Part shown: piece by piece, positions 48,527 to 56,827 of the stretch
How positions within the stretch are numbered: position 1 is the stretch's first letter
How the letters are laid out: each line of letters opens with the position of its first letter
Assembly (NCBI GenBank): GCA_963764585.1
Contig: CAVXTB010000003.1
Location: 124,001 to 188,000 of the forward strand
Reading direction: 5' to 3'
DNA: 64,000 nt
Source: JAOPZW01 sp963764585
GTDB lineage: Bacteria > Actinomycetota > Thermoleophilia > Solirubrobacterales > Solirubrobacteraceae
Notes under the pieces: model-generated
Told to the model about the DNA's origin: nothing
Database searches by the model: none
The model's input: only the letters and a program-made list of their open reading frames with translations
Program-made: the position numbers and the translations under genes

Positions 48527-49262
48527 GCGCACACGCCGGCGCGTCGAGCGCGTCATGGGCATCCCGGTCGGGGTCGAGGTCCGCGACCGCGATGTGGACC
48601 CGGGCGCGATCGACGCGGCCTTCGCGCACCTGCGCTTGGTCGACGCGACGTTCAGCACGTACGTCGCCGACAGCGACATCAGCCGCCTCGACGCCGGCAC
48701 GCTCGCGCTCGACGACGCCGCGCCCGCGGTCCGCGCCGTGCTCGAGCGCTGCGCGGCGCTGAAGCGGCGCACGGGCGGCTGGTTCGACGCGCGCGCGACC
48801 GGCCGGCTCGACCCCTCGGGCTTCGTCAAGGGCTGGGCAGTCGAGGGCGCGGCGGCGATCCTGACGCGCGCGGGCGCGCGCGACTTCTGCGTGCACGCCG
48901 GCGGCGACGTGCGGGTGGGCAACGGCGGCGTCTGGCGCGTCGGCGTCCAGCACCCGCTCCTGCGCGATCGCGTCGCGGCCGTCTTGGCGGCGCGCGACCT
49001 CGGCGTGGCGACGTCGGGCGCCTACGACCGCGGGCAGCACGTCGTCGATCCTCACAGCGGGCGGCCGCCGGAGGGCGTGCTGTCGGTGACCGTCGCCGCG
49101 CCCGACCTCGGCATCGCCGACGCCTACGCCACCGCCGCCTTCGCCATGGGGCTCGACGGGCCGGCGTGGACGGCGACCCTCCCCGGCTGCCACGCGCTGA
49201 CGATCCTCGCCGACGGCCGCGTGCTGTCGACGCCGGGCATGGTGGAGCTGCGCTTGCTTTGA
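48513..49262 (+). CDS. apbE: FAD:protein FMN transferase (ApbE, 249 aa)
   Basis: Transfers FMN from FAD to Thr of target proteins. Motifs: IPVGVEVRD start, FSTYVADSDISRLDAG, DPSGFVKGWAVEGAAAIL (flavin-binding), HAGGDVRVG, VATSGAYDRGQHVVDPHSG and IADAYATAAFAMG. On the short side for ApbE and no lipoprotein signal, so modification may occur in the cytoplasm or the start is misjudged. GTG start. Target: the preceding FMN-binding protein. Confidence 0.9.
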   Translation: MPVAERTRRRVERVMGIPVGVEVRDRDVDPGAIDAAFAHLRLVDATFSTYVADSDISRLDAGTLALDDAAPAVRAVLERCAALKRRTGGWFDARATGRLDPSGFVKGWAVEGAAAILTRAGARDFCVHAGGDVRVGNGGVWRVGVQHPLLRDRVAAVLAARDLGVATSGAYDRGQHVVDPHSGRPPEGVLSVTVAAPDLGIADAYATAAFAMGLDGPAWTATLPGCHALTILADGRVLSTPGMVELRLL

Positions 49263-49288
49263 GCCGCGCCAGATGGGAGGTTCGCCCG

Positions 49289-50110
49289 ATGCCTGCACCA
49301 AAGCGCCGGACCACGCGCCGCCGGACGACGACCAGGCGGCCGAAGCGGATCCTCAACTGCAAGCCGTCGCCGAAGGTCGAGCTGGACTGGACCTTCGAGC
49401 ACGCCGCGCAGGCCGACATCGTGGCGGCCGCCCCCGCGGTTCCGCCGACCAAGGACCTGCGGGCGGCGTGGTGGAAGATCAACGACCAGGAGGCGACCGG
49501 CTCGTGCGTGGGGTGGGCGACGGCCGACGGGCTGCTGCGCTGGCACTTCGTCAACGCCGGGCGCGTCAACCGCAACGAGCTGCTCGCGCCGCGCTTCATC
49601 TGGATGGCCTCGAAGGAGACCGACCAGTACATCACCCAGCCCACGACGTTCATCGAGAGCGAGGGGACGAGCCTGAAGTCCGCGCTCGACGTCGCGCGCA
49701 AGTTCGGCGCGGTGCGCGACGCGGTCCTGCCCTTCAAGTCCGGGGCGCTGTACGCGGGCGACACGCAGGCGTTCTACGCGCTCGCCTCGCAGCTGAAGAT
49801 CCTCTCGTACTTCAACGTCGGCACGAACCTGACCAACTGGAAGACGTGGCTGGCGACGAAGGGCCCGATCCTGACGCGGCTCGACGTCGACGCGACCTGG
49901 GACGCCGCGACCGACAACGCCGGCAACATGGACGAGTACAAGCCCAACACGACGCGCGGCGGGCACGCGGTGGCGATCGTCGGCTACAAGCGCGACCGCT
50001 TCATCGTGCGCAACAGCTGGGGCACGGGGTGGGGCGACAAGGGCTTCGGCTACGCGTCGCTGGCCTACGCGCAGGGGGCGTTCACCGAGGCGTACGGGAT
50101 CGCGGTGTAG
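49289..50110 (+). CDS. C1-family papain-like cysteine peptidase (273 aa)
   Basis: Papain-fold protease. Catalytic Cys in NDQEATGSCVGWATADG (Gln as oxyanion helper), His in TTRGGHAVAIVGYKRD and Asn in FIVRNSWGTGWGDKGFGYAS. A very basic N-terminus (KRRTTRRRTTTRRPKR) precedes the domain; no signal peptide or pro-domain. GGGAGG at 49275-49280 supports the ATG. A patatin-like phospholipase starts 4 bp after its stop, so the two are probably one operon. Substrate unknown. Confidence 0.88.
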   Translation: MPAPKRRTTRRRTTTRRPKRILNCKPSPKVELDWTFEHAAQADIVAAAPAVPPTKDLRAAWWKINDQEATGSCVGWATADGLLRWHFVNAGRVNRNELLAPRFIWMASKETDQYITQPTTFIESEGTSLKSALDVARKFGAVRDAVLPFKSGALYAGDTQAFYALASQLKILSYFNVGTNLTNWKTWLATKGPILTRLDVDATWDAATDNAGNMDEYKPNTTRGGHAVAIVGYKRDRFIVRNSWGTGWGDKGFGYASLAYAQGAFTEAYGIAV

Positions 50111-50114
50111 CCCT

Positions 50115-51815
50115 GTGCCCGAGCTGCTGCCGTGCGATCTCGTCATGAAGGGCGGGATCACGAGCGGCGTGGTCTACCCGGCGGCGATCAAGCGCCTCAG
50201 CGACAAGTACGTCTTTCGCAACGTCGGCGGCGCCTCGGCGGGGGCGATCGCGGCCGTCGTCGCGGCGGCGTGCGAGTTCCGCAGGCGCGACCACCCCGAC
50301 GTCGACGCCTTCGCCACGCTCGACGACGTCAACCGCGAGCTCACGCAGCCGCACTTCATCCAGGACCTCTTCCAGCCCACGCCGCGGGCGCGGCCTACGT
50401 TCGAGGCCCTCCTCGCGCTGCAGGGCGGCGGGGGCGTCGTGGGGGCGCTGCGCGTGATCTTGCGGCGGTCGCCGCCCGTCGTCGCGATCCTCGCCGGGGC
50501 GGCCCTCCTGTGGGTGGCGTTCGCGGCGGTGGGCGTCGTCGCGCTGCTGTCCGGCGGCACGACGACGCTCGAGATCGTCGCGCTCGTGCTCCTCGGCATC
50601 GTGAGCGTGACGGCGCTCGTCGTCCTCTTCGCGGCCGCGGTGGGCCTGGCGCTCGCGCAGGTCGTCGGCCAGCTCAACGCCGGCCTGATGGACAACGGCC
50701 TGGGGATGTGCGCCGGCAAGGAGCTGACCCAGTGGCTGCACGAGAAGACGCAACAGTGCGCGGGACTGGGGTCCGGGGAGGAGCCGCTGACCTTCGCGGA
50801 CCTCAAGGGCACCGACAAGGAGTCCGAGATCGCGCTGCAGCTGGTGACCACGGATCTGAGCGCCTCGCGGCCAGTCGACCTCCCGCTGCCCGACACGGAC
50901 GAGGGGACGGTCTACTACTTCAAGGACGGCGAGCTCGACGCGCTGCTGCCCGACGACGTCCTGAAGGCGATCCGCAAGGACCCCGTCCAGCTCGTCGAGG
51001 GCGGGGACGTGTACTTCCGGGTGCCCGGCAGCGAGATGCCCATCGTCCTCGCGGCCCGCTTGAGCCTGAGCTTCCCGATCCTGCTCTCGACCGTGCCGCT
51101 CTACTCGCGGGGCGACGACGGGCGCGAGGTCCGCCACACGATGTCCGACGGCGGCATCAGCAGCAACTTCCCGATCCACTTCTTCGACAACCTGCTGCCG
51201 CGCTGGCCGACCTTCGGCCTGGACCTGCAGCCGTATCCCGATCCGGCGCAGACGGGGCCCAAGCCGCCGGACGTCGTCTTCGGCCCGGAGCCGCGCCCGC
51301 CGCTCTTCACCGCGGTCAGCAGCGTCTTCAGCTTCGCGCGCCAGATCCTCAACGCGGCGCTCGACTGGCGCGACACGATGCAGGCCGAGCTGCCGAGCTT
51401 CCGCGACCGCGTCTGCCAGATCCGTCTCACCAAGCGCGAGGGCGGCCTGAACCTCGACATGCCCGCGGACGTCGTCGAGACGCTCGAGCGTCGCGGCCGC
51501 GAGGCGGGCGACAAGATCGTCGGTGAGTTCCTCTGGGACTGCCACCTGTTCGCGCGCTACCTGACCTTCATGCAGGTCATGCAGGACGGCCTGACGCCCG
51601 CCCAGCGCGCGTGGGCGCAGTTCGACGACGCCGTGCCGGCCAAGCCGCCCAACTGCCCGGGCTACCCGCACGTCGAGCCACCCGAGTGGCACGTGGTCGA
51701 GCCGCTGACGCGCGACTTCCTCGCCGCGATGAACTGGGGTCCACGCGGGCCCGTCGACTTCGACGAGCACGCACCGACCCCGAAGGGCTGGATCCGCGTC
51801 ACGCCCCGCGTGTGA
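50115..51815 (+). CDS. Patatin-like phospholipase with membrane segments (566 aa)
   Basis: Patatin-type lipase: oxyanion VMKGGITSGVVYPAAIKRL, nucleophile NVGGASAGAIAA (GxSxG) and catalytic Asp in MSDGGISSNFPIHFFDN. Between them, residues about 115-190 hold two hydrophobic helices (VVAILAGAALLWVAFAAVGV; IVALVLLGIVSVTALVVLFA) interrupting the fold, an unusual insertion. Acts on membrane lipids. GTG start 4 bp after the papain-like protease. C-terminal overlap of 17 bp with the convergent oxidoreductase. Confidence 0.87.
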   Translation: MPELLPCDLVMKGGITSGVVYPAAIKRLSDKYVFRNVGGASAGAIAAVVAAACEFRRRDHPDVDAFATLDDVNRELTQPHFIQDLFQPTPRARPTFEALLALQGGGGVVGALRVILRRSPPVVAILAGAALLWVAFAAVGVVALLSGGTTTLEIVALVLLGIVSVTALVVLFAAAVGLALAQVVGQLNAGLMDNGLGMCAGKELTQWLHEKTQQCAGLGSGEEPLTFADLKGTDKESEIALQLVTTDLSASRPVDLPLPDTDEGTVYYFKDGELDALLPDDVLKAIRKDPVQLVEGGDVYFRVPGSEMPIVLAARLSLSFPILLSTVPLYSRGDDGREVRHTMSDGGISSNFPIHFFDNLLPRWPTFGLDLQPYPDPAQTGPKPPDVVFGPEPRPPLFTAVSSVFSFARQILNAALDWRDTMQAELPSFRDRVCQIRLTKREGGLNLDMPADVVETLERRGREAGDKIVGEFLWDCHLFARYLTFMQVMQDGLTPAQRAWAQFDDAVPAKPPNCPGYPHVEPPEWHVVEPLTRDFLAAMNWGPRGPVDFDEHAPTPKGWIRVTPRV

Positions 51816-53502
51816 CGAGCCGGCCGACGAGCCCGACGGGCTCGATCCGGCCGTCGGGGCTCACGCGCACGGGCGCCTTGGCGGGACGGCGCAGCAGCCA
51901 GCGCACGCGATCCAGCGCGCGGGCGGGCCCGAAGATCGCGGGCTCGCGCAGCTTCCACACGGGGCAGCGCTGAGCGGTCGAGTGCGCGGCGTCGAGGATC
52001 CCGTTGACCGCGCGGCGCGCCGCCTCGTTCGCGCCCTCCATCGTCGCCAGGTCGGTGTTCGTGCGCACGAAGTCCGCGGCGAGGAAGAGGTTGGGGATGC
52101 TCGTCACCGCGTCCGGGCGGTTCGCCCACGAGCCCGCGGTGTTGACGAGCAGCGGCTCGGCGTTGGCGGTCGCGCTCGGGTTGGGGAAGGTGATGTCCTC
52201 GTCCAGGAACGCGCCGGCGAGGTTGGCGTCCTCGAGCACGACGTGCGCGCCGTCGTTGAGGTGGTCCTTGAGCTGCGCCCACACCTCGGCCTTGATCTCG
52301 TCGGCGCTGCACGTCGACGCGGGCTTGCCCAGGCGCCGCGCTGGGCGCTCCCAGTCGGAGACGTCGACCGAGAGGATGCCGCCGACGCTCCCGTCGCCCA
52401 GCTGCGCGAAGTCCACGCGCGGCCAGTACTGGCGCTGGGAGATCGAGGTCAGCGCCCAGTCGGAGTCGGTGTAGATCGTGTGCCCGCCGACGACGGCGAC
52501 GTCGTCGTGCAGGTAGAGCATCACGCCGTTCATCCAGCGCGTGCGCAGCAGGTGCAGCTTCCCGAGGCGCGGCTCGGCCGCCCGCAGCGCCGGGCTGACG
52601 AGCTTGACGAGCTGCTCGACCGGCATCGCCGCGACGTAGTGGTCGGCGGTGACCGTCTCGCGCGCGCCGCCGTGCTCGACGGTGACGCCGCTGACGCGCC
52701 CGTGCGAGCAGTGGATCCCCACCGTCGCGGCGCCCGCGCGCAGGTCGACGCCGTTGCCGCGCAGGTGCGCGACCCACGGGTCGATCCACGCCTCGCTCGT
52801 CGGCGCGTCGAGCAGGCGGTCGGCGTGGCCGCCGACGCGCGAGAGGTCGAAGAGCAGCTGCAGCAGGATGTAGCCGCCGGTGCGCGCGCTCATCTCGTGG
52901 GCCTGCGCGGCGACGAGCATCCGCGTCAGGCCGTCGGCGAAGAACTTCTGAAAGCCGCGCGAGCGGTGCTCGCCGTCGACGAACTCCCACCACGTCTGCA
53001 GCTCCCACTGGCCGAGGCGCCGCTCGTCGCAGCTCGTCAGCAGCACGAGCAGCCGGTCGACGAAGAAGAGCTGGTCCTCGGGAGAGATGTCGAGCTGCGT
53101 GGCGACGGCGAAGAGGAAGCTCGTCAGCGCGGTGAGGTCGTCGATCGAGGCCGGCGCGTGCGCCGGCGTGACGAGCGCGTTGGCGCCGTCCTCGCGCGCC
53201 ATCATCAGCTTGTCGGCGGCGACGAGCTCGTCGATCACGTGGTGCCCAGCGCGCGGGCCGGGGATCCGGCTCATCGTGTCGGGCAGATGGCGGTAGAAGC
53301 CGGGGAAGAAGCGAAAGCCGTGCTCGGCCGGCAGGTCGGCGCGCCCGCCCGTGCCGGTCCCGGGCGCCCCGTAGCTGCGCGCCTTGCCGCCGAACACGCC
53401 ACGGCTCTCGTAGACGGTGACCGCGAAGCCGCGCTCGGCGAGCTCGTGGGCGGCGGACAGGCCGGCCACGCCGCCGCCGAGGATCGCGACGGTGCCTGGC
53501 AT
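51799..53502 (-). CDS. FAD-dependent amine-oxidase/phytoene-desaturase-like protein (567 aa)
   Basis: NAD(P)-binding Rossmann FAD motif VAILGGGVAGLSAAHELAER then TVYESRGVFGGKARS, as in carotenoid desaturase and hydroxysqualene dehydroxylase relatives. C-terminal FAD motif LFLAADFVRTNTDLATMEGA. Central substrate domain with DHYVAAMPVEQLVKLV. Leaderless start: TAGTGT 6 nt upstream. Oxidises a lipid-like substrate, unproven. Converges on the patatin gene. Confidence 0.83.
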   Translation of the reverse strand: MPGTVAILGGGVAGLSAAHELAERGFAVTVYESRGVFGGKARSYGAPGTGTGGRADLPAEHGFRFFPGFYRHLPDTMSRIPGPRAGHHVIDELVAADKLMMAREDGANALVTPAHAPASIDDLTALTSFLFAVATQLDISPEDQLFFVDRLLVLLTSCDERRLGQWELQTWWEFVDGEHRSRGFQKFFADGLTRMLVAAQAHEMSARTGGYILLQLLFDLSRVGGHADRLLDAPTSEAWIDPWVAHLRGNGVDLRAGAATVGIHCSHGRVSGVTVEHGGARETVTADHYVAAMPVEQLVKLVSPALRAAEPRLGKLHLLRTRWMNGVMLYLHDDVAVVGGHTIYTDSDWALTSISQRQYWPRVDFAQLGDGSVGGILSVDVSDWERPARRLGKPASTCSADEIKAEVWAQLKDHLNDGAHVVLEDANLAGAFLDEDITFPNPSATANAEPLLVNTAGSWANRPDAVTSIPNLFLAADFVRTNTDLATMEGANEAARRAVNGILDAAHSTAQRCPVWKLREPAIFGPARALDRVRWLLRRPAKAPVRVSPDGRIEPVGLVGRLVTRGA

Positions 53503-53508
53503 GGCGCG

Positions 53509-53514
53509 ACACTA
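53509..53514 (-). promoter_or_regulatory. Leaderless -10 element TAGTGT
   Basis: TAGTGT on the minus strand, 6 nt before the oxidoreductase ATG at 53502. Gives this gene its own promoter although the broken regulator gene ends only 19 bp upstream. Confidence 0.5.
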
Positions 53515-53521
53515 CATGTGG

Positions 53522-53925
53522 TCAGGCCCTGCGCGCCGGCGGGTTTGCGCCCGGGCGGACGACGCCGCTCACGTACGCGTAGATCACCGCGTGGATGCGG
53601 TCGCGCAGGCGCAGCTTCGCGAGGACGTTGCTGACGTGGGTCTTGACCGTCGCCTCGCCGACGACGAGCTCGTCGGCGATCTGCGCGTTGGAGCGCCGGC
53701 GGCGAGCAGGCGCAGGACCTCGACCTCGCGCGGGCTGAGGTCCTCGAGGTCGGGCATCTCGGGCGGCTCGGGGATCGCGACGAAGGCCTCGACGATGCGC
53801 CGCGTGACCGCGGGCGCCGGCAGCGCGTCGCCGCGCGCGAGCACGTGGATCGCGTTGGTCAGCTCCTCGGCCGGCGCGTCCTTGAGCAGGAAGCCGCTGG
53901 CGCCGGCGAGCACGACGGTGATCAC
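53522..53925 (-). pseudogene. NarL/FixJ response regulator, receiver deleted and HTH frameshifted
   Basis: Starts VITVVLA, the normal first strand of a NarL-type receiver, and then continues directly with GASGFLLKDAPAEELTNAIH, which normally follows about 85-90 residues later. The phospho-acceptor Asp is therefore gone, yet the join is in frame. Within LSPREVEVLRLLAAG a frameshift near 53695 follows. The correct HTH then continues in another frame as NAQIADELVVGEATVKTHVS and LAKLRLRDRIHAVIYAYVSG. GTG overlaps the kinase stop. Cannot work as a normal regulator. Confidence 0.8.
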
Positions 53926-54553
53926 GGCAGCTCGCCTCCCTGCACGGGCAGCACGGCGCGGACGCGGAAGCCGCGCCCGTCGCCGGCGGGCCCGATCTCG
54001 AGCGTCCCGCCGTAGAGCGTGACCCGCTCGCGCATCCCGAGCAGCCCGTGGCCGCCGTTGCCGTCGGTCGCGGGGCCGGCCCCGTCGTCGGTGACGACGA
54101 GCGCGATGGTGCCGGCCTCGTAGCGGATCTCGACGCTGGCCCGCTGCGTGCGCGCGTGCTTGATCGCGTTGGTCAGCGCCTCCTGCACGATGCGGTAGGC
54201 GGCGAGGTCGACGCCGGGCGGGAGCAGCAGCGGCTCGCCGACCACCGCCACGTCGACCTGCGTGCCCGACCCGCGGACCTGCTCGATCAGGCGCGGCAGC
54301 TGCCCGAGGCCGGGTTGCGCGCGAGCGGCAGTCGCTCGCCGTCGCTGCGCAGCACGCCGAGCAGGCGGCGCATCTCGGCCGTCGCCTGGCGCGCCGTCGT
54401 CTCGACGCCGGCGAGGTCGGCGGCTTCGCGCTCGTGCTCGGGCCCGAGGCGGCGCCGGATCGCCTGCGACTGGACCGCGATCACGCTGATGGAGTGCGAC
54501 ACGACGTCGTGCAGCTCGCGCGCGATGCGCGCGCGCTCCGCTTCGACCGTCAC
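53922..54553 (-). pseudogene. NarL-type sensor histidine kinase, truncated and frameshifted
   Basis: Only the kinase core remains. Dimerisation box EAERARIARELHDVVSHSIS (His phosphoacceptor) and IRRRLGPEHEREAADLAGVE occur in one frame. Near 54300-54315 the frame shifts, then QVDVAVVGEPLLLPPGVDLA, AYRIVQEALTNAIKHA and GHGLLGMRERVTLYGG (ATPase) follow. Everything upstream of the H-box (sensor/membrane part, normally 150-200 residues) is missing: at about 54548 the sequence passes straight into the tail of an unrelated plus-strand gene. Confidence 0.8.
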
Positions 54554-54632
54554 CGGCGGGACCGGCGCCTACGCCGGCGCCCGCGGCACGCTGACGTCGA
54601 GCAACGGCACCGACACGCTCACGCTGCGGTAG
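54548..54632 (+). pseudogene. 3' tail of a secreted repeat/barrel protein
   Basis: Only the last 27 codons remain: VTGGTGAYAGARGTLTSSNG, then TDTLTLR-stop. This tail is typical of small secreted actinobacterial proteins of the allene-oxide-cyclase-like/beta-barrel kind. No start or body precedes it; the sequence to the left is the minus-strand kinase core. The stop overlaps the convergent molybdopterin oxidoreductase by 14 bp, the normal place for a convergent neighbour. Evidence that a segment was lost at about 54548. Confidence 0.6.
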
Positions 54633-56814
54633 CGGGCGCCAACTCGACCGGGATCCCGTTGAGCACGGCGGTCCCCGAGAGCGGCTCGACGAGCAGCTCG
54701 TCGGCGAGCACGTTGGAGTTCGTCCCCGCGTGCTCGCCGGCGACGCCGAGGGCGACGCCCGGCAGGTCGTGGCCCCACCCGTGGGGGATCGACACCACGC
54801 CGGGCATCACGTCGTCGGTCACCTCGACGGGCACGACGACCGCGCCGGCGCGCGAGCGCACGACCGCCGCCTCGCCGTCGGCGAGGCCGAGGCGCTCGGC
54901 GTCCTGCGGGTGGACGTGGGCCGTGCAGCGCGGCTTGCCGCGCACGAGCATCGGCAGGTTGTGCATCCACGAGTTGTTCGAGCGCAGGTCGCGCCGGCCG
55001 ACGAGCACCATCCCGCCGTTGACCGGCTCGGCCAGCGCCTCGTGCAGGCGCGCGACGTCGGCCACGAGCGGCTCGGGCGCCAGCTCGATCTTGCCGCTCG
55101 GCGTGCGCAGCACCTCGGGCACGCGCGGCTGCAGCGGCCCGAGGTCGATGCCGTGCGGCGCCGCCTCGAGGTCGGCGAGCGTCAGCCGATAGGGCCCGCT
55201 GCGCAGCCGCAGGTCGAGGATCCGCTCGGGGCCCACGCGCGGCGCCACCTCGGCGAGCAGCTCCTCGGGGTCGCGCTCCGGCGCCAGGCGGGCGGCCGCG
55301 TCCAGCGCGACGAGCCGGTCGATCGCAGCGACGTCGGCGTCCGGGCCCTGGCCGGTGACGATCGCCGCGAGCCGCAGCAGCGTCTCCCACTCGGCCGGGA
55401 CCGCCGGGTCGGGCGCGAGCGCCGGCGGCGAGTAGTTGGCCACGTTGCGCACCGCGAAGCCGAGCAGCGCGAGGTCGTAGTGCGAGCGCTGCAGCGGCGA
55501 CGGGCCGGGGAGGATGACGTCGGCGTGGCGCGTGGTCTCGTTGACGTAGACGTCGACGCTGACCATGAAGTCGAGCGTCTCCAGCGCGGCGGCCAGGCGC
55601 TCGCTGTTGGGCGTGCTGACCGCCGGGTTGCCGGCGACGGTGACGAGCGCGCGGACGTGGCCCTCGCCGGGCGTCTCGATCTCCTCGGCCAGGCAGGCGG
55701 CGGGCAGCTCGCCGAAGATCTCGCCGAGGCCGCGCACGCGGCTGCGCCAGCGCCCGAACTCGGCGCCGCGCCCGCGACCCGGCTCGCCCGCCGTGTTCGA
55801 CGAGCCGGTCGCGACGAGCGGGAACATCGCGCCGCCGGGGCGGTCGAGGTTGCCGGTGACGACGTTGAGGACGTCGACGAGCCAGCTCGCGGTCGTGCCG
55901 AAGCGCTGCGTCGTCGTGCCGATGCGCCCGTAGACGGCGGCGCTCGGCGCGGCGGCGAGCTCGCGCGCCATGCGGCGGACCTCCGGCGCCGCGATCCCGC
56001 ACGCGCCTGCGACCGCCTCTGGGGCGAAGGCCGCGGCGTGCTCGCGCACGGTCTCGAGCCCGGCGACGTGCTCGCCGAGCGGGCCGAGGTCGGCGAGGTC
56101 CTCGTCGAAGAGCGTGTGCACGAGCGCGTAGAGCAGCAGCGCGTCGGTGCCCGGGCGGATGAAGTGGTGCTCGTCGGCCTCGCGCGCCGTCCGCGTGCGC
56201 CGCGGATCGACGACGACGACCTTGCCGCCGCGCGCGCGGATCGCGCGCAGGCGCCCGCGCATGTCGGGCGCGGTCAGCAGGCTGCCGTTGGAGGCAAGCG
56301 GGTTGGCGCCGAGGATCAGCAGGTGATCGGTGCGATCGACGTCGGGCACCGCGACCGTGGCACCGCTGCCGAACATGAGCGCCGAGGCCATCTGCTTGGG
56401 GAACTGGTCGACGGTGCTCGCGCTGAAGATGTTGCGCGTGCGCAGCGCCTTGAGCAGGACGCGGCCGTAGACGAGCGTCGAGAGGTTGTGCGCGCTGGGG
56501 TTGCCGACGTAGACCCCCACCGCGTCGTTGCCGTGCTCGGCCCGGATGGCGGGCAGCCGGCGATCGATCTCGGCGAACGCCTCGTCCCAGGTCGCCGGCC
56601 GCAGGTCGCCGTCCGCCGTGCGCAGCAGCGGCGTGCGCAGGCGGTCGGGGTCGTCGTGCAGCTCCTGCAGCGACGCGCCCTTCGGGCAGACGAAGCCGTG
56701 GCTGAGGACGTCGTCGGCGTCGCCGCGGATGCTGGCGACCGCGCCGTCCGCCACCGTGATCTGAAGGCCGCACGTGGCCTCGCACAGCGGGCACGTCGTG
56801 AAGGCGGTGGCCAT
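54619..56814 (-). CDS. Molybdopterin-dependent oxidoreductase (731 aa)
   Basis: DMSO-reductase superfamily catalytic subunit. N-terminal [4Fe-4S] motif FTTCPLCEATCGL and FVCPKG (four Cys). MGD-binding blocks: LLILGANPLASNGSLLTAP, VVVVDPRRTRTA, FIRPGTDALLLYALVH, VSVDVYVNETTRHADVILPG and the C-terminal RSNNSWMHNLPMLVRGKPRC with VSIPHGWGHD. Similar to formate-dehydrogenase-like or polysulfide/thiosulfate-type soluble oxidoreductases; no partner subunits are adjacent and there is no Tat signal, so it is cytoplasmic. Leaderless TAGTCT promoter. Confidence 0.9.
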   Translation of the reverse strand: MATAFTTCPLCEATCGLQITVADGAVASIRGDADDVLSHGFVCPKGASLQELHDDPDRLRTPLLRTADGDLRPATWDEAFAEIDRRLPAIRAEHGNDAVGVYVGNPSAHNLSTLVYGRVLLKALRTRNIFSASTVDQFPKQMASALMFGSGATVAVPDVDRTDHLLILGANPLASNGSLLTAPDMRGRLRAIRARGGKVVVVDPRRTRTAREADEHHFIRPGTDALLLYALVHTLFDEDLADLGPLGEHVAGLETVREHAAAFAPEAVAGACGIAAPEVRRMARELAAAPSAAVYGRIGTTTQRFGTTASWLVDVLNVVTGNLDRPGGAMFPLVATGSSNTAGEPGRGRGAEFGRWRSRVRGLGEIFGELPAACLAEEIETPGEGHVRALVTVAGNPAVSTPNSERLAAALETLDFMVSVDVYVNETTRHADVILPGPSPLQRSHYDLALLGFAVRNVANYSPPALAPDPAVPAEWETLLRLAAIVTGQGPDADVAAIDRLVALDAAARLAPERDPEELLAEVAPRVGPERILDLRLRSGPYRLTLADLEAAPHGIDLGPLQPRVPEVLRTPSGKIELAPEPLVADVARLHEALAEPVNGGMVLVGRRDLRSNNSWMHNLPMLVRGKPRCTAHVHPQDAERLGLADGEAAVVRSRAGAVVVPVEVTDDVMPGVVSIPHGWGHDLPGVALGVAGEHAGTNSNVLADELLVEPLSGTAVLNGIPVELAPATAA

Positions 56815-56821
56815 CGGGCCG

Positions 56822-56827
56822 AGACTA
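56822..56827 (-). promoter_or_regulatory. Leaderless -10 element TAGTCT
   Basis: TAGTCT on the minus strand, 7 nt before the molybdopterin oxidoreductase ATG; it overlaps the stop of the threonine aldolase gene upstream (56825-56827). Confidence 0.45.
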
